Below, one piece after another: positions 34,196 to 44,600 of a DNA stretch of 64,000 nt. The stretch spans positions 124,001-188,000 of the forward strand of contig JAEXRW010000025.1 in the NCBI GenBank assembly GCA_023454175.1, written 5' to 3'. The translations under genes and the position numbers were made by a program. How positions within the stretch are numbered: position 1 is the first letter of the stretch; each line of letters opens with the position of its first letter. The notes under the pieces are model-generated. The model worked only from the letters and a program-made list of their open reading frames with translations, did not search any database and was not told the origin of the DNA. Source of the DNA: Bacillota bacterium. GTDB lineage: Bacteria; Bacillota; Clostridia; Christensenellales; JAEXRW01.

Positions 34196-35344
34196 TTGAG
34201 CAAGGAAGAAATGACGGAAAAGGTCAGGGAAGAAGACGGAAGAAGCAAGGACACGATCGCTGCGAAGAAAATCAGTGAGATCATCGAACTTGGCAGGCAG
34301 AGAGGCTATCTGACCAAGCAGGAAATACTGAACAAACTGTACGACCTTGAAATCGAGAGCGACGACATCGAGAACTTTTATGATGAAGTGGAAAAATACC
34401 GCATCGAAGTGATCGACGACGAAGCCAAGTTTGACGCAGAAGAACCGGATGCCGAAATGCTCATCGAGGAGGAATTGCATCCCGAAGAAATCGACATGAG
34501 CATCCCCGAGGGGATTAACATAGATGACCCCGTAAAAATGTACCTGAAGGAAATCGGGAAGGTCCCCCTTTTGACGCCCGAAGAGGAAGTGGAACTGGCC
34601 AAGAAAATGGGGGATGGCGACCTCGAGGCCAAACAAAAGCTGGCCGAAGCAAACCTCCGCCTGGTCGTGAGCATCGCCAAAAGGTATGTAGGCCGCGGCA
34701 TGCTCTTCCTGGACCTGATACAGGAAGGCAACCTGGGTCTGATCAAGGCCGTGGAAAAATTCGATTACAGCAAGGGCTACAAATTCAGCACATACGCCAC
34801 CTGGTGGATCCGGCAGGCCATCACACGCGCCATCGCAGACCAGGCGCGGACCATCCGCATCCCGGTCCATATGGTGGAGACGATCAACAAGCTCATACGC
34901 GTATCCCGCCAGCTGCTGCAGGAGCACGGGAGGGACCCCCAGCCTGACGAGATCGCCCAGGAAATGGTGATATCCGAGGACAAGGTCCGTGAGATCATCA
35001 AGATCGCCCAGGAGCCGGTATCCCTGGAAACCCCCATCGGGGAAGAGGAGGACAGCCACCTGGGAGACTTCATCCCCGATGACGATGTGCCCGCCCCGGA
35101 TGAGGCGGCCGCATTCACGCTTTTGAAGGAACAGCTCATCGAAGTGCTGGATACGCTGACCCCCAGGGAGGAAAAAGTCCTCCGCCTCCGGTTCGGCCTG
35201 GACGACGGGAGGGCTCGGACCCTGGAAGAGGTGGGCAAGGAATTTAATGTGACGCGCGAGCGGATCCGCCAGATCGAGGCCAAGGCCCTGCGGAAGCTGC
35301 GCCACCCCAGCCGCAGTAAAAAACTGAGGGACTTCCTCGAGTGA
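34196..35344 (+). CDS. rpoD: RNA polymerase primary sigma factor
   Basis: A 382-residue sigma-70 family primary factor (SigA). Region 1.2 (DDPVKMYLKEIGKVPLLTPE), region 2 with core binding and -10 recognition (GLIKAVEKFDYSKGYKF, STYATWWIRQAITRAI), region 3 and region 4 with the helix-turn-helix TLEEVGKEFNVTRERIRQIE are all in order. The start is TTG 34196 with a perfect AAGGAGGT site, four bases after dnaG. The consensus TTGACA/TATAAT promoters elsewhere in the window are what this factor should read. A terminator follows the stop codon. Confidence 0.97.
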   Translation: MSKEEMTEKVREEDGRSKDTIAAKKISEIIELGRQRGYLTKQEILNKLYDLEIESDDIENFYDEVEKYRIEVIDDEAKFDAEEPDAEMLIEEELHPEEIDMSIPEGINIDDPVKMYLKEIGKVPLLTPEEEVELAKKMGDGDLEAKQKLAEANLRLVVSIAKRYVGRGMLFLDLIQEGNLGLIKAVEKFDYSKGYKFSTYATWWIRQAITRAIADQARTIRIPVHMVETINKLIRVSRQLLQEHGRDPQPDEIAQEMVISEDKVREIIKIAQEPVSLETPIGEEEDSHLGDFIPDDDVPAPDEAAAFTLLKEQLIEVLDTLTPREEKVLRLRFGLDDGRARTLEEVGKEFNVTRERIRQIEAKALRKLRHPSRSKKLRDFLE

Positions 35345-35352
35345 TTTTGCTA

Positions 35353-35382
35353 GAAGGGCAGCTTGTCGCTGCCTTTTCTTTT
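35353..35382 (+). terminator. Rho-independent terminator after rpoD
   Basis: GGCAGC/GCTGCC stem, extended by A-T and G-T pairs, five-base loop TTGTC, followed by TTTTCTTTT. Confidence 0.8.
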
Positions 35383-35416
35383 GCCCGGATCTGTTCCTGT
35401 TTATGTGGAGGGCAGA

Positions 35417-36127
35417 ATGGTACCCATCGATAAAAGGCTGGCGGCAACAGCCGCGTTCGTTCCCCGCGGCAGCGTCCCGCTGGACATCGGGACTGACCAT
35501 GGCAGGCTTCCTGTGTATCTGGTATCAAAAGGCATTTGCAGAAAAGCCATCGCCTCGGATATCAGCGCCCCGTCATTGGACAAAGCCAAAAGCCTTGTCC
35601 GGAAATGCAACCTGACGGGCAGGGTGGAAACGCGGCTGGGGAGCGGATTATCCGTAGTGAACGAAAATGAAGCGGATACCCTGATCATTACGGGTATGGG
35701 CGGAAACGAGCTGATATCCATCCTGGAGGCCGGCAGGGAACGATGGAAGGAATTCCATACGTTCATCTTCCAGCCAATGTCCTCGCAGGCGGAATTCCGG
35801 GAGTACCTGCCTGGAAGCGGTCTGCGCATCATCGATGAGGAAATCGCCTTTGATAATGGACGCTATTACGAGGTAATTCTCGTGCGGCATGGCGTCCAAA
35901 GGCCACTGAGCGCAATGGAATGCATCGTAGGCCCAATACTGGCGCAAAAACAGGGGAACCATTTCCAGGGATATCTTCAAAGAAAGATAAAAGGGGTAAA
36001 AAGGGCTTTGGAAGGCGTTCTGGCATCCAACGACCCCGGGACCAGGGCACGGGGGGAATATTATGAACGCTTGCTGCAGGAGATGGGGGAATTGGAAAAA
36101 TGTCATGCAAATGCAAAAACATCATGA
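35417..36127 (+). CDS. trmK: tRNA (adenine(22)-N(1))-methyltransferase TrmK
   Basis: A 236-residue SAM-dependent methyltransferase. Motif I is VPLDIGTDHGRLPVYL, ASDISAPSLDKA gives the acidic loop, and LIITGMGGNELISIL is the characteristic GMGG motif of the TrmK family, which methylates A22 of tRNAs in Gram-positives. ATG 35417 is preceded by GTGGAGGG; an extension to 35363 would run into the terminator hairpin and is unlikely. The next gene, nif3, begins inside its 3' end (28-base overlap). This rpoD-trmK-nif3 order is the same as in Bacillus (sigA-yqfN-yqfO). Confidence 0.92.
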   Translation: MVPIDKRLAATAAFVPRGSVPLDIGTDHGRLPVYLVSKGICRKAIASDISAPSLDKAKSLVRKCNLTGRVETRLGSGLSVVNENEADTLIITGMGGNELISILEAGRERWKEFHTFIFQPMSSQAEFREYLPGSGLRIIDEEIAFDNGRYYEVILVRHGVQRPLSAMECIVGPILAQKQGNHFQGYLQRKIKGVKRALEGVLASNDPGTRARGEYYERLLQEMGELEKCHANAKTS

Positions 36128-37218
36128 ACGTTCTGGAAGGGATCGCGCCGGCATCCCTGGCCGAGGAATGGGACAATACCGGGTTGATCGTCGGGGACCC
36201 CGAAAACGACATCAGCAGGGTCCTGGTCACGCTGGACGTCGATCTCGACGTGGTGCGCGAAGCCATCGGCCGGAAGGCGCAGATGATCGTTTCCCACCAT
36301 CCTGTCCTGTTCCACAGCGTCAAAAAACTGGATTTCAGCGATCCTGAAATGCAGGTCATCCGGGAGTTGGTAAGGAACGATATCTGCCTGTATGCCGCAC
36401 ACACCAACCTGGATGCCGCAAAGGGCGGCGTGAACGACTGCCTCGCCCATGCACTGGGACTGAAGGACATATCGGTGCTGCGGAAAACAAGGCACGATGC
36501 ACTGATGAAACTGGTCGTATATGTTCCGGCGGATCACATGCAAACCGTCATCGACGCCTTGTTTGCACATGGAGCGGGGCAGACCGGAGCGTACAGCCGC
36601 TGCAGCTTTATCAGCGAGGGGACAGGCACATTTCTGCCGGAAGAAGGGACGCACCCCTATACGGGAAAAACCGGGGATTGGACCCATGTGCGGGAAGCGC
36701 GCGTTGAAACGATCATACCCGCCAGCCGGGCGGATGAAGCGGTGGCGGCGATGAGGGAAAAGCACCCGTATGAAGAACCCGCCTATGACCTGTTCCCGAT
36801 CCAGGGTTCAAACCCGTTTGAAGGCATGGGAAGGATCGGACGCCTCGAGCCCTGCATGGGGCTCCGAGACTTTTGTACCTTGGTCAAATCCAGGCTGGAT
36901 GCCGGACATGTTGTGACATTTTCAAACGATAACAGCACGGTCAAAACAGTGGCCGTATGCGGCGGAAGCGGCGCCGACTTGATCGGAGCGGCAGCGGAGC
37001 GGGGCGCGGACGTGCTGGTGACGGGGGACATGAAACACCATGACTGGCTGCATGCAAAAGCTCTGGGTATAAACGTGGTGGATGCGGGCCATTATTACAC
37101 AGAAAGGGTCGTGGTGCGCCCTCTAATTGAACATTTACATCGGTCGCTAAATACGTTAGAATATACTGTAGAAATTGTGGAATCAAATATCGATACAGGT
37201 TCTACATATATTTACTGA
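36100..37218 (+). CDS. Nif3-like dinuclear metal centre protein (YqfO family)
   Basis: A 372-residue protein, the length of the Bacillus YqfO type. The two Nif3 halves (LEGIAPASLAEEWDNTGLIVG, SHHPVLFHSVKKLDF; then TGDMKHHDWLHAKALGINVV and DAGHYYTER) supply histidine, aspartate and glutamate ligands for two metals. Between them lies a PII/CutA-like insert (about residues 140-240, KLVVYVPADHMQTVIDALF). Members have been assigned as GTP cyclohydrolase I type or NIF3-like metal proteins, but cellular function remains unsettled. The start ATG 36100 overlaps trmK; the GGGGGA site nine bases upstream supports it. Confidence 0.9.
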   Translation: MSCKCKNIMNVLEGIAPASLAEEWDNTGLIVGDPENDISRVLVTLDVDLDVVREAIGRKAQMIVSHHPVLFHSVKKLDFSDPEMQVIRELVRNDICLYAAHTNLDAAKGGVNDCLAHALGLKDISVLRKTRHDALMKLVVYVPADHMQTVIDALFAHGAGQTGAYSRCSFISEGTGTFLPEEGTHPYTGKTGDWTHVREARVETIIPASRADEAVAAMREKHPYEEPAYDLFPIQGSNPFEGMGRIGRLEPCMGLRDFCTLVKSRLDAGHVVTFSNDNSTVKTVAVCGGSGADLIGAAAERGADVLVTGDMKHHDWLHAKALGINVVDAGHYYTERVVVRPLIEHLHRSLNTLEYTVEIVESNIDTGSTYIY

Positions 37219-37220
37219 AT

Positions 37221-37246
37221 CAGCCCATACAGGGCTGGCTTGTTTT
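37221..37246 (+). terminator. Weak hairpin terminator after nif3
   Basis: CAGCCC-ATACA-GGGCTG stem-loop followed by GCTTGTTTT. The stem is only six pairs, so read-through into the next gene (31 bases on) is likely. Confidence 0.55.
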
Positions 37247-37276
37247 ATGGAATGAAAGAGGAGGCAATATCCACAC

Positions 37277-37987
37277 ATGCTCCAACAAATAGAATTGCTG
37301 CTCAAGTATCAGGATGCAGACATGATGCTTGACAGGTTTGAAGCGCAGTTAAAAAACTCCAATACACGAAGCCAGCTGGTGAAAGTCAGGGATTATCTGG
37401 CCAAACAGCAGGATTTCGTGCAGGGCGCCGAGCAAAAGACCGCAGATGCGCAAAACCGGATCAATGAACTGAAGAAAGACTTTGACGACATGTCGAAGCT
37501 GCTGGATACCATGGATAACGAATTTTCCACGATGGACCAGGAGGATGTCCAGCAGGTCAACAAGTATCAGAAAAATGCCGAGAGAATGATGGCGTTATCC
37601 ATCAAGAAGAGAAAGGAAATAGAAACCATATCCTCATCCATCCTTGACATGGAAAAAAACATGCAGACAGTACGGACAAATTATCCGAAAGCAAAGAAGG
37701 AATTCGATGATCTAAAGGATAAATACAATCAGGAAGTTTCCGATGCACAGGCGGACCTGAACGAACTGAAAAACAAGGTAAAGGAACTGGAAAAAGGCAT
37801 AGACCTGGCCCTGCTTGACAAATACAAACATATCAAGCGGAACAAGCCGATGCCCGTGGCAAAAGTGATCTCCGGCCAGTGCAGCGGATGCAATATGGAA
37901 CTCCCATCGCTGGTGCTGAGAAAATTGAAGGAATCCAAGGGGACCGTGGAATGTGAAAATTGCGGCAGGCTTTTGTTCATACCATAA
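37277..37987 (+). CDS. Coiled-coil protein with C-terminal C4 zinc ribbon
   Basis: A 236-residue protein. Residues about 5-180 are a highly charged coiled coil; the C-terminal 45 residues form a zinc ribbon with SGQCSGCNMELPSLVLRKL and VECENCGRLL (C-x2-C twice). This is the CT398/C4-type zinc ribbon family found across bacteria, often next to nif3 and rnpB as here; its role is not established, with suggestions linking it to secretion or RNA polymerase in other organisms. The ATG follows GAGGAGGC at a short distance. It lies just upstream of the RNase P RNA gene. Confidence 0.88.
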   Translation: MLQQIELLLKYQDADMMLDRFEAQLKNSNTRSQLVKVRDYLAKQQDFVQGAEQKTADAQNRINELKKDFDDMSKLLDTMDNEFSTMDQEDVQQVNKYQKNAERMMALSIKKRKEIETISSSILDMEKNMQTVRTNYPKAKKEFDDLKDKYNQEVSDAQADLNELKNKVKELEKGIDLALLDKYKHIKRNKPMPVAKVISGQCSGCNMELPSLVLRKLKESKGTVECENCGRLLFIP

Positions 37988-37995
37988 ATTTCACA

Positions 37996-38022
37996 TTGTT
38001 TTTGGGAGCCATACGTTATAAT
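37996..38022 (+). promoter_or_regulatory. Promoter of rnpB
   Basis: A perfect TATAAT (38017-38022) stands seven or eight bases before the expected 5' end of RNase P RNA; TTGTTT (37996-38001) is the best -35, with a short 15-base spacer. Confidence 0.65.
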
Positions 38023-38030
38023 ATAGTTTA

Positions 38031-38382
38031 GTTTCGAGTAAGCTGGATGGTCGCGTGCGGTGAAAACCGAACGAGGAAAGTCCGAGCTCCACAGGGCAGA
38101 GTGCTGGATAATACCCAGTGAAGGTGACTTCAAGGAAAGTGCAACAGAGATATACCGCATATGCTCTCGGGCATATGCAAGGGTGGAAAGGTGAGGTAAG
38201 AGCTCACCAGCCTGCATGGCGACTTGCAGGCTCTGTAAACCCCACTTGGTGCAAGATTGAAGAGGGAGCGTTCAATGGCGGCCCGTCATGCTCCCGGATA
38301 ATCGCTGGAGCCTACCGGCAACGGCAGGCCTAGATAGATGACCATCCGCGACAGAACTCGGCTTACAGGCTTATCTCGAAAC
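38031..38382 (+). ncRNA. rnpB: RNase P RNA
   Basis: The catalytic RNA that trims tRNA 5' ends. Universally conserved blocks are present: GAGGAAAGTCCGAGCTCCAC near the 5' side, GTGCAACAGAGATATACCGC in the middle, GGTGAGGTAAGAGCTCACCAG-type P11/P12 sequence, and the 3' block AGATAGATGACCATCC followed by ACAGAACTCGGCTTACAG. The ends are set by a perfect pairing between GTTTCGAG (38031) and CTCGAAAC (38375-38382), the P1 helix. The general layout looks like the ancestral A type rather than the Bacillus B type, though I did not fold it. A promoter and a terminator flank it. Confidence 0.95.
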
Positions 38383-38396
38383 CAAATGCATAAACG

Positions 38397-38428
38397 AAAG
38401 AAGCGGTTACATGCCGCTTCTTTTTTTG
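38397..38428 (+). terminator. Rho-independent terminator after rnpB
   Basis: AAAGAAGCGG pairs with CCGCTTCTTT around a seven-base loop, followed by a T run. Confidence 0.9.
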
Positions 38429-38604
38429 TCTTTGAAACCCACCCGGCCTGAACACATGCGAGCGTCGGGACGATGATATTTGCCAGCGCTGTGCTTTCAC
38501 CTGACGACGCAAAAACGCAAAACCCTGCATATGCAAAAATCCGTCTGTGCACCCTATGATATGACCATTTGTGAACGGAATGCACTCACCTGGCGGAGGA
38601 CTAA

Positions 38605-41600
38605 ATGAAGTTTTCACCATTTCCAAGGCTGCTGCGCCCTGAAATGCGGGATGCCGACTATGGTATTAGGGATATTGCATTAAGCATAGAAACACTTGAA
38701 CAACATGCTGTCGAGATCGCTTCCATCGGTACGGTGAAATGCAACCGGATCAAGCGCAATGAATTTCCCGCATTGGATGAAGATGAAAAAATCCTGAAGA
38801 AGGTATATATATTTATCAGTGCGGAATCCCAGGAAAAGGGACGCGTTTCGCATGTGGCCCAGTGGATCCTGGATAATTACTATCTTTTGGAGGAACAACT
38901 CAAGGACCTGAAGCAGAACCTGGATCCCGAATTCGTCGCGAGGCTCCCCTGCATGTCTCCGGATCCCCACTCGATATTTCCCAGGGCATATTATCTTGCG
39001 GCGGAAATGGTGATGCATACAGACTGCGCGATCTCTGAAGACCATATTCAAAGGTTTATTAAGGCATACCAGTCTGAAGCCCCTTTGACTATGGAAGAGG
39101 TATGGGCCATACCCATGATGCTGAAGATCGCCCTTGTGAAATCGGCCAGCGCGGTGGCAGCCCATTTCTGGGAGTCGCAAAAACAGTACAGCGAAGCGGA
39201 GAAAGCTGCCAAAACAGCGAAAGAATTCAATGAAAACATAAAAACAAAAAAAGTATTTGACGGACTTGCGAAATATGAACCCCTGCTCAGGCCCTGCTTT
39301 GTGGAACATTTCCTGCAGGTGATCCGGGACGAAAACGTGTCCCGGAACGTGCTGCTATGGCTGGACAAGCAGCTGGAAAGAAAGGGAACCACCGCCGAAA
39401 AAATGATCCAGGCCGAACATCGTTCCCAGACGAAAGACAAGGCGATCATCGGCAACGCGATCACCGGACTTCGTATGCTTGCAGCCTTGCCATGGGAGGA
39501 GATATTCGAAAGCCTGAGCGTAGTGGAGCTAAAACTGAGGGAGGATCCGGTTTATGCATCCATGGACTTCGATTCACGGGATTTCTACCGTAAAAAAATC
39601 CAGCGCTTGTCCTCGGACCTGAACGTATCCGAAACAATGATAGCGGCCAAGGCATATGAATGCACGGAAGGCCGGGAAGGGAAAACCGCCCATGTAGGCT
39701 ACTACCTGATAGACAAAGGGCAGGGTGAATTACTGCAAAAACTGTACCTATCGCCCTCTTTGAAAATGCGGTTTTGCGCTGCAATATCACGCTGCGGCGC
39801 CGCCTTGTACCTGGGTGCCATTTCGCTTCTTACTGCAGGACTGGCTGTCATCGCAGCGCTCTATTGTTACCATTCCGTACACTCCGTATGGGGCGGCATC
39901 GTTATCGGAATACTGGTGCTTTTCCCGGCGGCTTCCGCCGTCAGCATCATCCTGAACCGGTTGACCGCAGCCATCAAAAAACCGGTTTTCATCCCTAAAA
40001 TGGATTTCCTCGAATCCATCCCGGAAGAATGCGCGTCCATCGTGGTGGTACCCGTCCTGCTGAGCAGCACAGAACGCGCGGTGGAGATAATCGAGCGGAT
40101 GGAGGTCTATTACCTGGCCAACCAATCATCCAACCTGTATTTTGCCATGCTGGGCGATTTCCCCGACAGCAAGGAAAAAAGCAACGAAGGGGAGGAAGAC
40201 ATCGTCAAAACGGCTCTCAGACGGATCGGGGAACTGAATACGAAATACTCCAAGGAGAGACCGGTATTTTACTATATCCACCGGGAACGGACCTACAATG
40301 AAAAAGAAAAAAGGTTTATGGGCCATGAAAGGAAACGCGGCGCCCTGGAGTATTTCAACAACCTGCTGCTGAACGTTGAGTCCAAACCCGCCGAGGCCCA
40401 ATCCGGTCCGCTGCCTGACGGGATCAAATATGTCATCACGCTGGATGCCGACACGCAGCTGCCCCGCGATACCGCCGCAAAACTGATCGGTGCAATGGCG
40501 CACCCCCTGAACCGTCCTATTTACAATGAGCAGGCCGGGAAAGTGAGCGAGGGGTACGGCATCATGCAGCCACGCATCGGAATAACCGTCCGGAGCGCAC
40601 TGCGGTCGGTTTTTGCCATGACATACTCGGGCGAAGCAGGCATAGATACCTATACAAAGGCTGTTTCCGACCCTTATATGGATATCACCGGTGAAGGGAT
40701 ATTCACCGGCAAGGGCATATACGATCTGCGCATCTTTGCCACCTGCTTGAAGGACATGGTCCGGGACAACACCGTTTTAAGCCACGATCTTTTGGAAGGC
40801 AGCCTGTGCCGCACAGCATTGGTTTCCGATACGGAACTGATCGACGGCTATCCGTCCAATTACATCTCCTGGAGCAAAAGACAGCATCGGTGGACCCGGG
40901 GCGACTGGCAGCTGCTGCCGTGGCTGAGATCGAGGATCAGGAACAAGGATCATGCGTCCATACGCAACCCTTTGTCTTTTTTGGATAAATGGAAAATCGC
41001 CGATAATCTGAGGCGGAGTTTCCAGCCTGTCGCAAGCGTGCTGATCCTGACGGCGGGCATTGCTTTCAGCATCGGCAACCCTGCAATATGGATCCTATTT
41101 GCCTTGCTGCCCTACGTGGTCAATATAGTCCTCGAACTGCTGATGCACTTTCTCGGCATCATCGGCCGGAAATCAGACGGCAAGAGCAAGGCGGAATGGG
41201 AATTCATCAAAACGAGCATATTCAGAAACCTGCTCTTTTACCTGTTCATTGTATATGAGGCGTTTATCGATGCCGATGCCATACTCCGGACGCTTTGGCG
41301 GATGGCAGTCTCGGGAAAGCACAGGCTTCAATGGGTCACGGCAGCAGATGAAGAAAAAAAAACGTCGGGGAACGCAAAAGGGTATTGGCTGCGGATGGCC
41401 TTCTCACCCGCTTTTGCTGCTGCATTCAATGCACTGTGCATCCTGACGATGGCGCAGTTCTGGCCTGTAGCCCTGCTCATCAGCGTCCCATGGATCATAG
41501 CACCCTGGATAGCCTGGAAAATGAGCCAGAACCCCACAGACGAGAAAGCCGAGCTGAGCGCCGCGGAAGACGAAATCCTGCGCATCATCGCCCGCAGGAC

Positions 41601-44600
41601 GTGGCGGTATTTCGAGGAATTTTCCGGAACGAATCCCTACCACCTGATTCCCGATAATTATCAATTCGTGCCCAGACGTGGCGCAGCACAAAGGACGTCT
41701 CCCACCAATATCGGCCTTGAGCTGGTATCCTGTGCCTGCGCATGCCATATGGGATATTTCTGTATCGAACAATCCCTTGAAACGATCGCCGGGATCATGG
41801 CATCCATTGACAAACTGGAAAAATGGAACGGGCATATCTATAACTGGTATGATACTACGACATTAAAACCATTACGGCCTACATACGTATCCTCAGTAGA
41901 CAGCGGAAATTTTGCCGCCTACCTGGTGACGGCTGCCGAGATGATCAAACATTTGATGCTTTCTCCGCTATTCACCCGCAAAAGGTTCCAGGGCCTGAAG
42001 GATACGGTTTCAGCTTTCCACGAAAAATGGGATGAATGCCTTACAAAACATACTGCAATCGGCGATACCATCGACAATCTGGCCAAAATGGCTGAAACGA
42101 GCAGCCATTTAATACCGTTATACTGGTCAAACGCACTGGAAGCGGTCAAAGAATATTTCAGGAACGAAACGGCTGCCGGGAAAAAAGAATTTGAAACGTG
42201 CCTGCAGCAAATCCGCACCGGGCCCATGCAGGAAATACGGACGCTGGCCCCCTGGGTGGGACTTCTCAGGACACTCCCTGATACGATATCAAAGAGGGAG
42301 GAGGAAATGCAGTCATTCGAAAAGTTCCTGGAAGCTTTGGGAAGCAAATTATCCATCGACGGTATCGTGGAAGGGTATGATGCGATCATCGAACATTTTT
42401 CAGGCTTTGCTTCCCAGATATTGAAACCGGGCCGTTTTCACAGCGGCGCAGCGGAATGGATGAGACAGTTTGAGATCGGCATCGCGGATGCATACGGCAA
42501 TGCCAGGCGGATCAAAAGCATGGCCGAAGACCTGGTCGTGCGCATGTACAGACTTGCGCTGGGAATGGACTTCTCCAAGCTTTACGATGCAAGGAGAGGC
42601 CTTTTCAGCATCGGATATGATGCCGAGAACGGAAAGCTCAGCAATTCCTATTATGACATGTTTGCTTCGGAAAGCAGGCTGACCAGTTTCTTTGCCATAT
42701 CCAAAGGGGAGATCCCGCAGAAGCACTGGTTCAAACTGGGACGTCCTCTGACCATCATCAACGGGCGCAGGGTGCTGATATCCTGGGGGGGCACCATGTT
42801 TGAATACCTGATGCCGCTCATCACTATGAAGAACCACCCGATGACGCTGCTGGGCGAAACCTGCGAAACTGCGGTGGCGGCACAGGAGCAATGGGGGGAA
42901 TCACGCCATGTGCCCTGGGGGGCGTCCGAGTCCGCATACTATGCCTTCGACCTGAATATGAACTATCAATACAAGGCGTTCGGCATCCCGAAACTGGGTT
43001 TCAAGTCCGGGCTTGCCAGAGATACGGTGGTGACTCCGTATGCGTCCTGCCTGGCGCTTCTGGTCTCGCCGCAAAAAGCCTACTCAAATATCCTGAAACT
43101 GCTCTCGGACGGCATGATGGGAGAATACGGACTGTACGAAGCGATCGATTATACCAAGGCGCATTCCGGAATGAAAAAGAAAGGCCATATCGTAAAGAGT
43201 TTCATGGCCCATCATCAGGGCATGATCCTGACTTCCATATTCAATGTACTGAACAACAACCTGCTGCAGGATCTTTTCCACAAAATACCCATGATCGGCG
43301 CGACGGAACTATTGCTGGAAGAAAAGATCCCTGTCCGGACCCCGATCGTCAGCGATTTTGCCGCTGTGGATCATGTGGAGACAAAACTGCCAAAAGCGCC
43401 CGCAGAACAAAAAGCCAGGGAGTATCCAGCCATACCGGAAGGTTTTCCCAAGGCGCATCTGCTTTCCAACGGTTATTATTCTGTCGCGCTCACCGATTAT
43501 GGAACAGGCTACAGCGTAGCGGACGATATTTACCTGTCACGCTGGAGACCGGACCCTTTTTCACACCAATACGGGATGTTTTTTTACATCCGGGAACTGA
43601 AAAGCGGCCGGATATGGTCTGCTTCCTACGCGCCCATGTTTTCAAAACCATCCGAGTATGCTGTCAGGTTCGAAAATGACAAAGCCATGTTCGTGCGAAA
43701 AGACGGGGATATCCAAACCAAAATGGAGGTATGCGTATCGCCGGAATTCAATGCCGAATTCAGAAGGATCACCCTGAAAAACCTTGGAACTGCGGAAGAA
43801 AAGATCGAAATAACGAGTTTTTATGAGGCCAGCCTGGATACACTGGATGCGGACATGGCGCACCAGGCATTTTCCAAGCTGTTTTTACAGACCGATTGGA
43901 TAGCGGACAGGGGGATCCTTTTGGTTTGGCGCAGGAACGGGATCCGAAACAGACAGGTCTACAGCGCCTGCTGCATGGCAGCAGACGAGAAATTCCTGCC
44001 GGGATGCGAGTATGAGTCGGACAGGTTAAAATTTCTGGGAAGGTGCAACGGAACGGGTGAACCCGATGCGGTGCAGGAGGGGGCTCACCTGGGCAATACC
44101 GCTGGGTATGTCATCGACCCGTGTATGAGCTTGCGGAAAACCGCGGTGCTGCAGCCCGGCGAGGTGGCATCCGTGACCCTCATCGTTGCGATCGCCGATT
44201 CCAGAAAAGAGGTGCTGGATATCGCGCGGGAGTGCGGCAACCAGGACGCAGTGAAGCGGGCCTTTGACCTGGCCTGGACGCACAGCCAGGTCGAATCCGG
44301 TTACCTGGGGATCTCACCGCATAAAACCAACCTGTACCAGATGCTGTCCTCATTCCTCGTATACCAACATGGGTTCAAGGCGGGCCAAACCGCTTTTTCC
44401 GACGAATGGTGGCTGGGGCGAAACGAAATCTGGCGATACGGATTATCGGGCGACAAACCGCTTATCGTTCTGAAGCTTTCGGAAACGGGCCATATCGGCG
44501 TGGCAAAGGAATTGATCAAAGCACACGAATTCTGGCGGCGCCACGGCATCAAGGCGGACCTGGCGATCATCAACCAATACGGCAATGACTATTTCCGGCC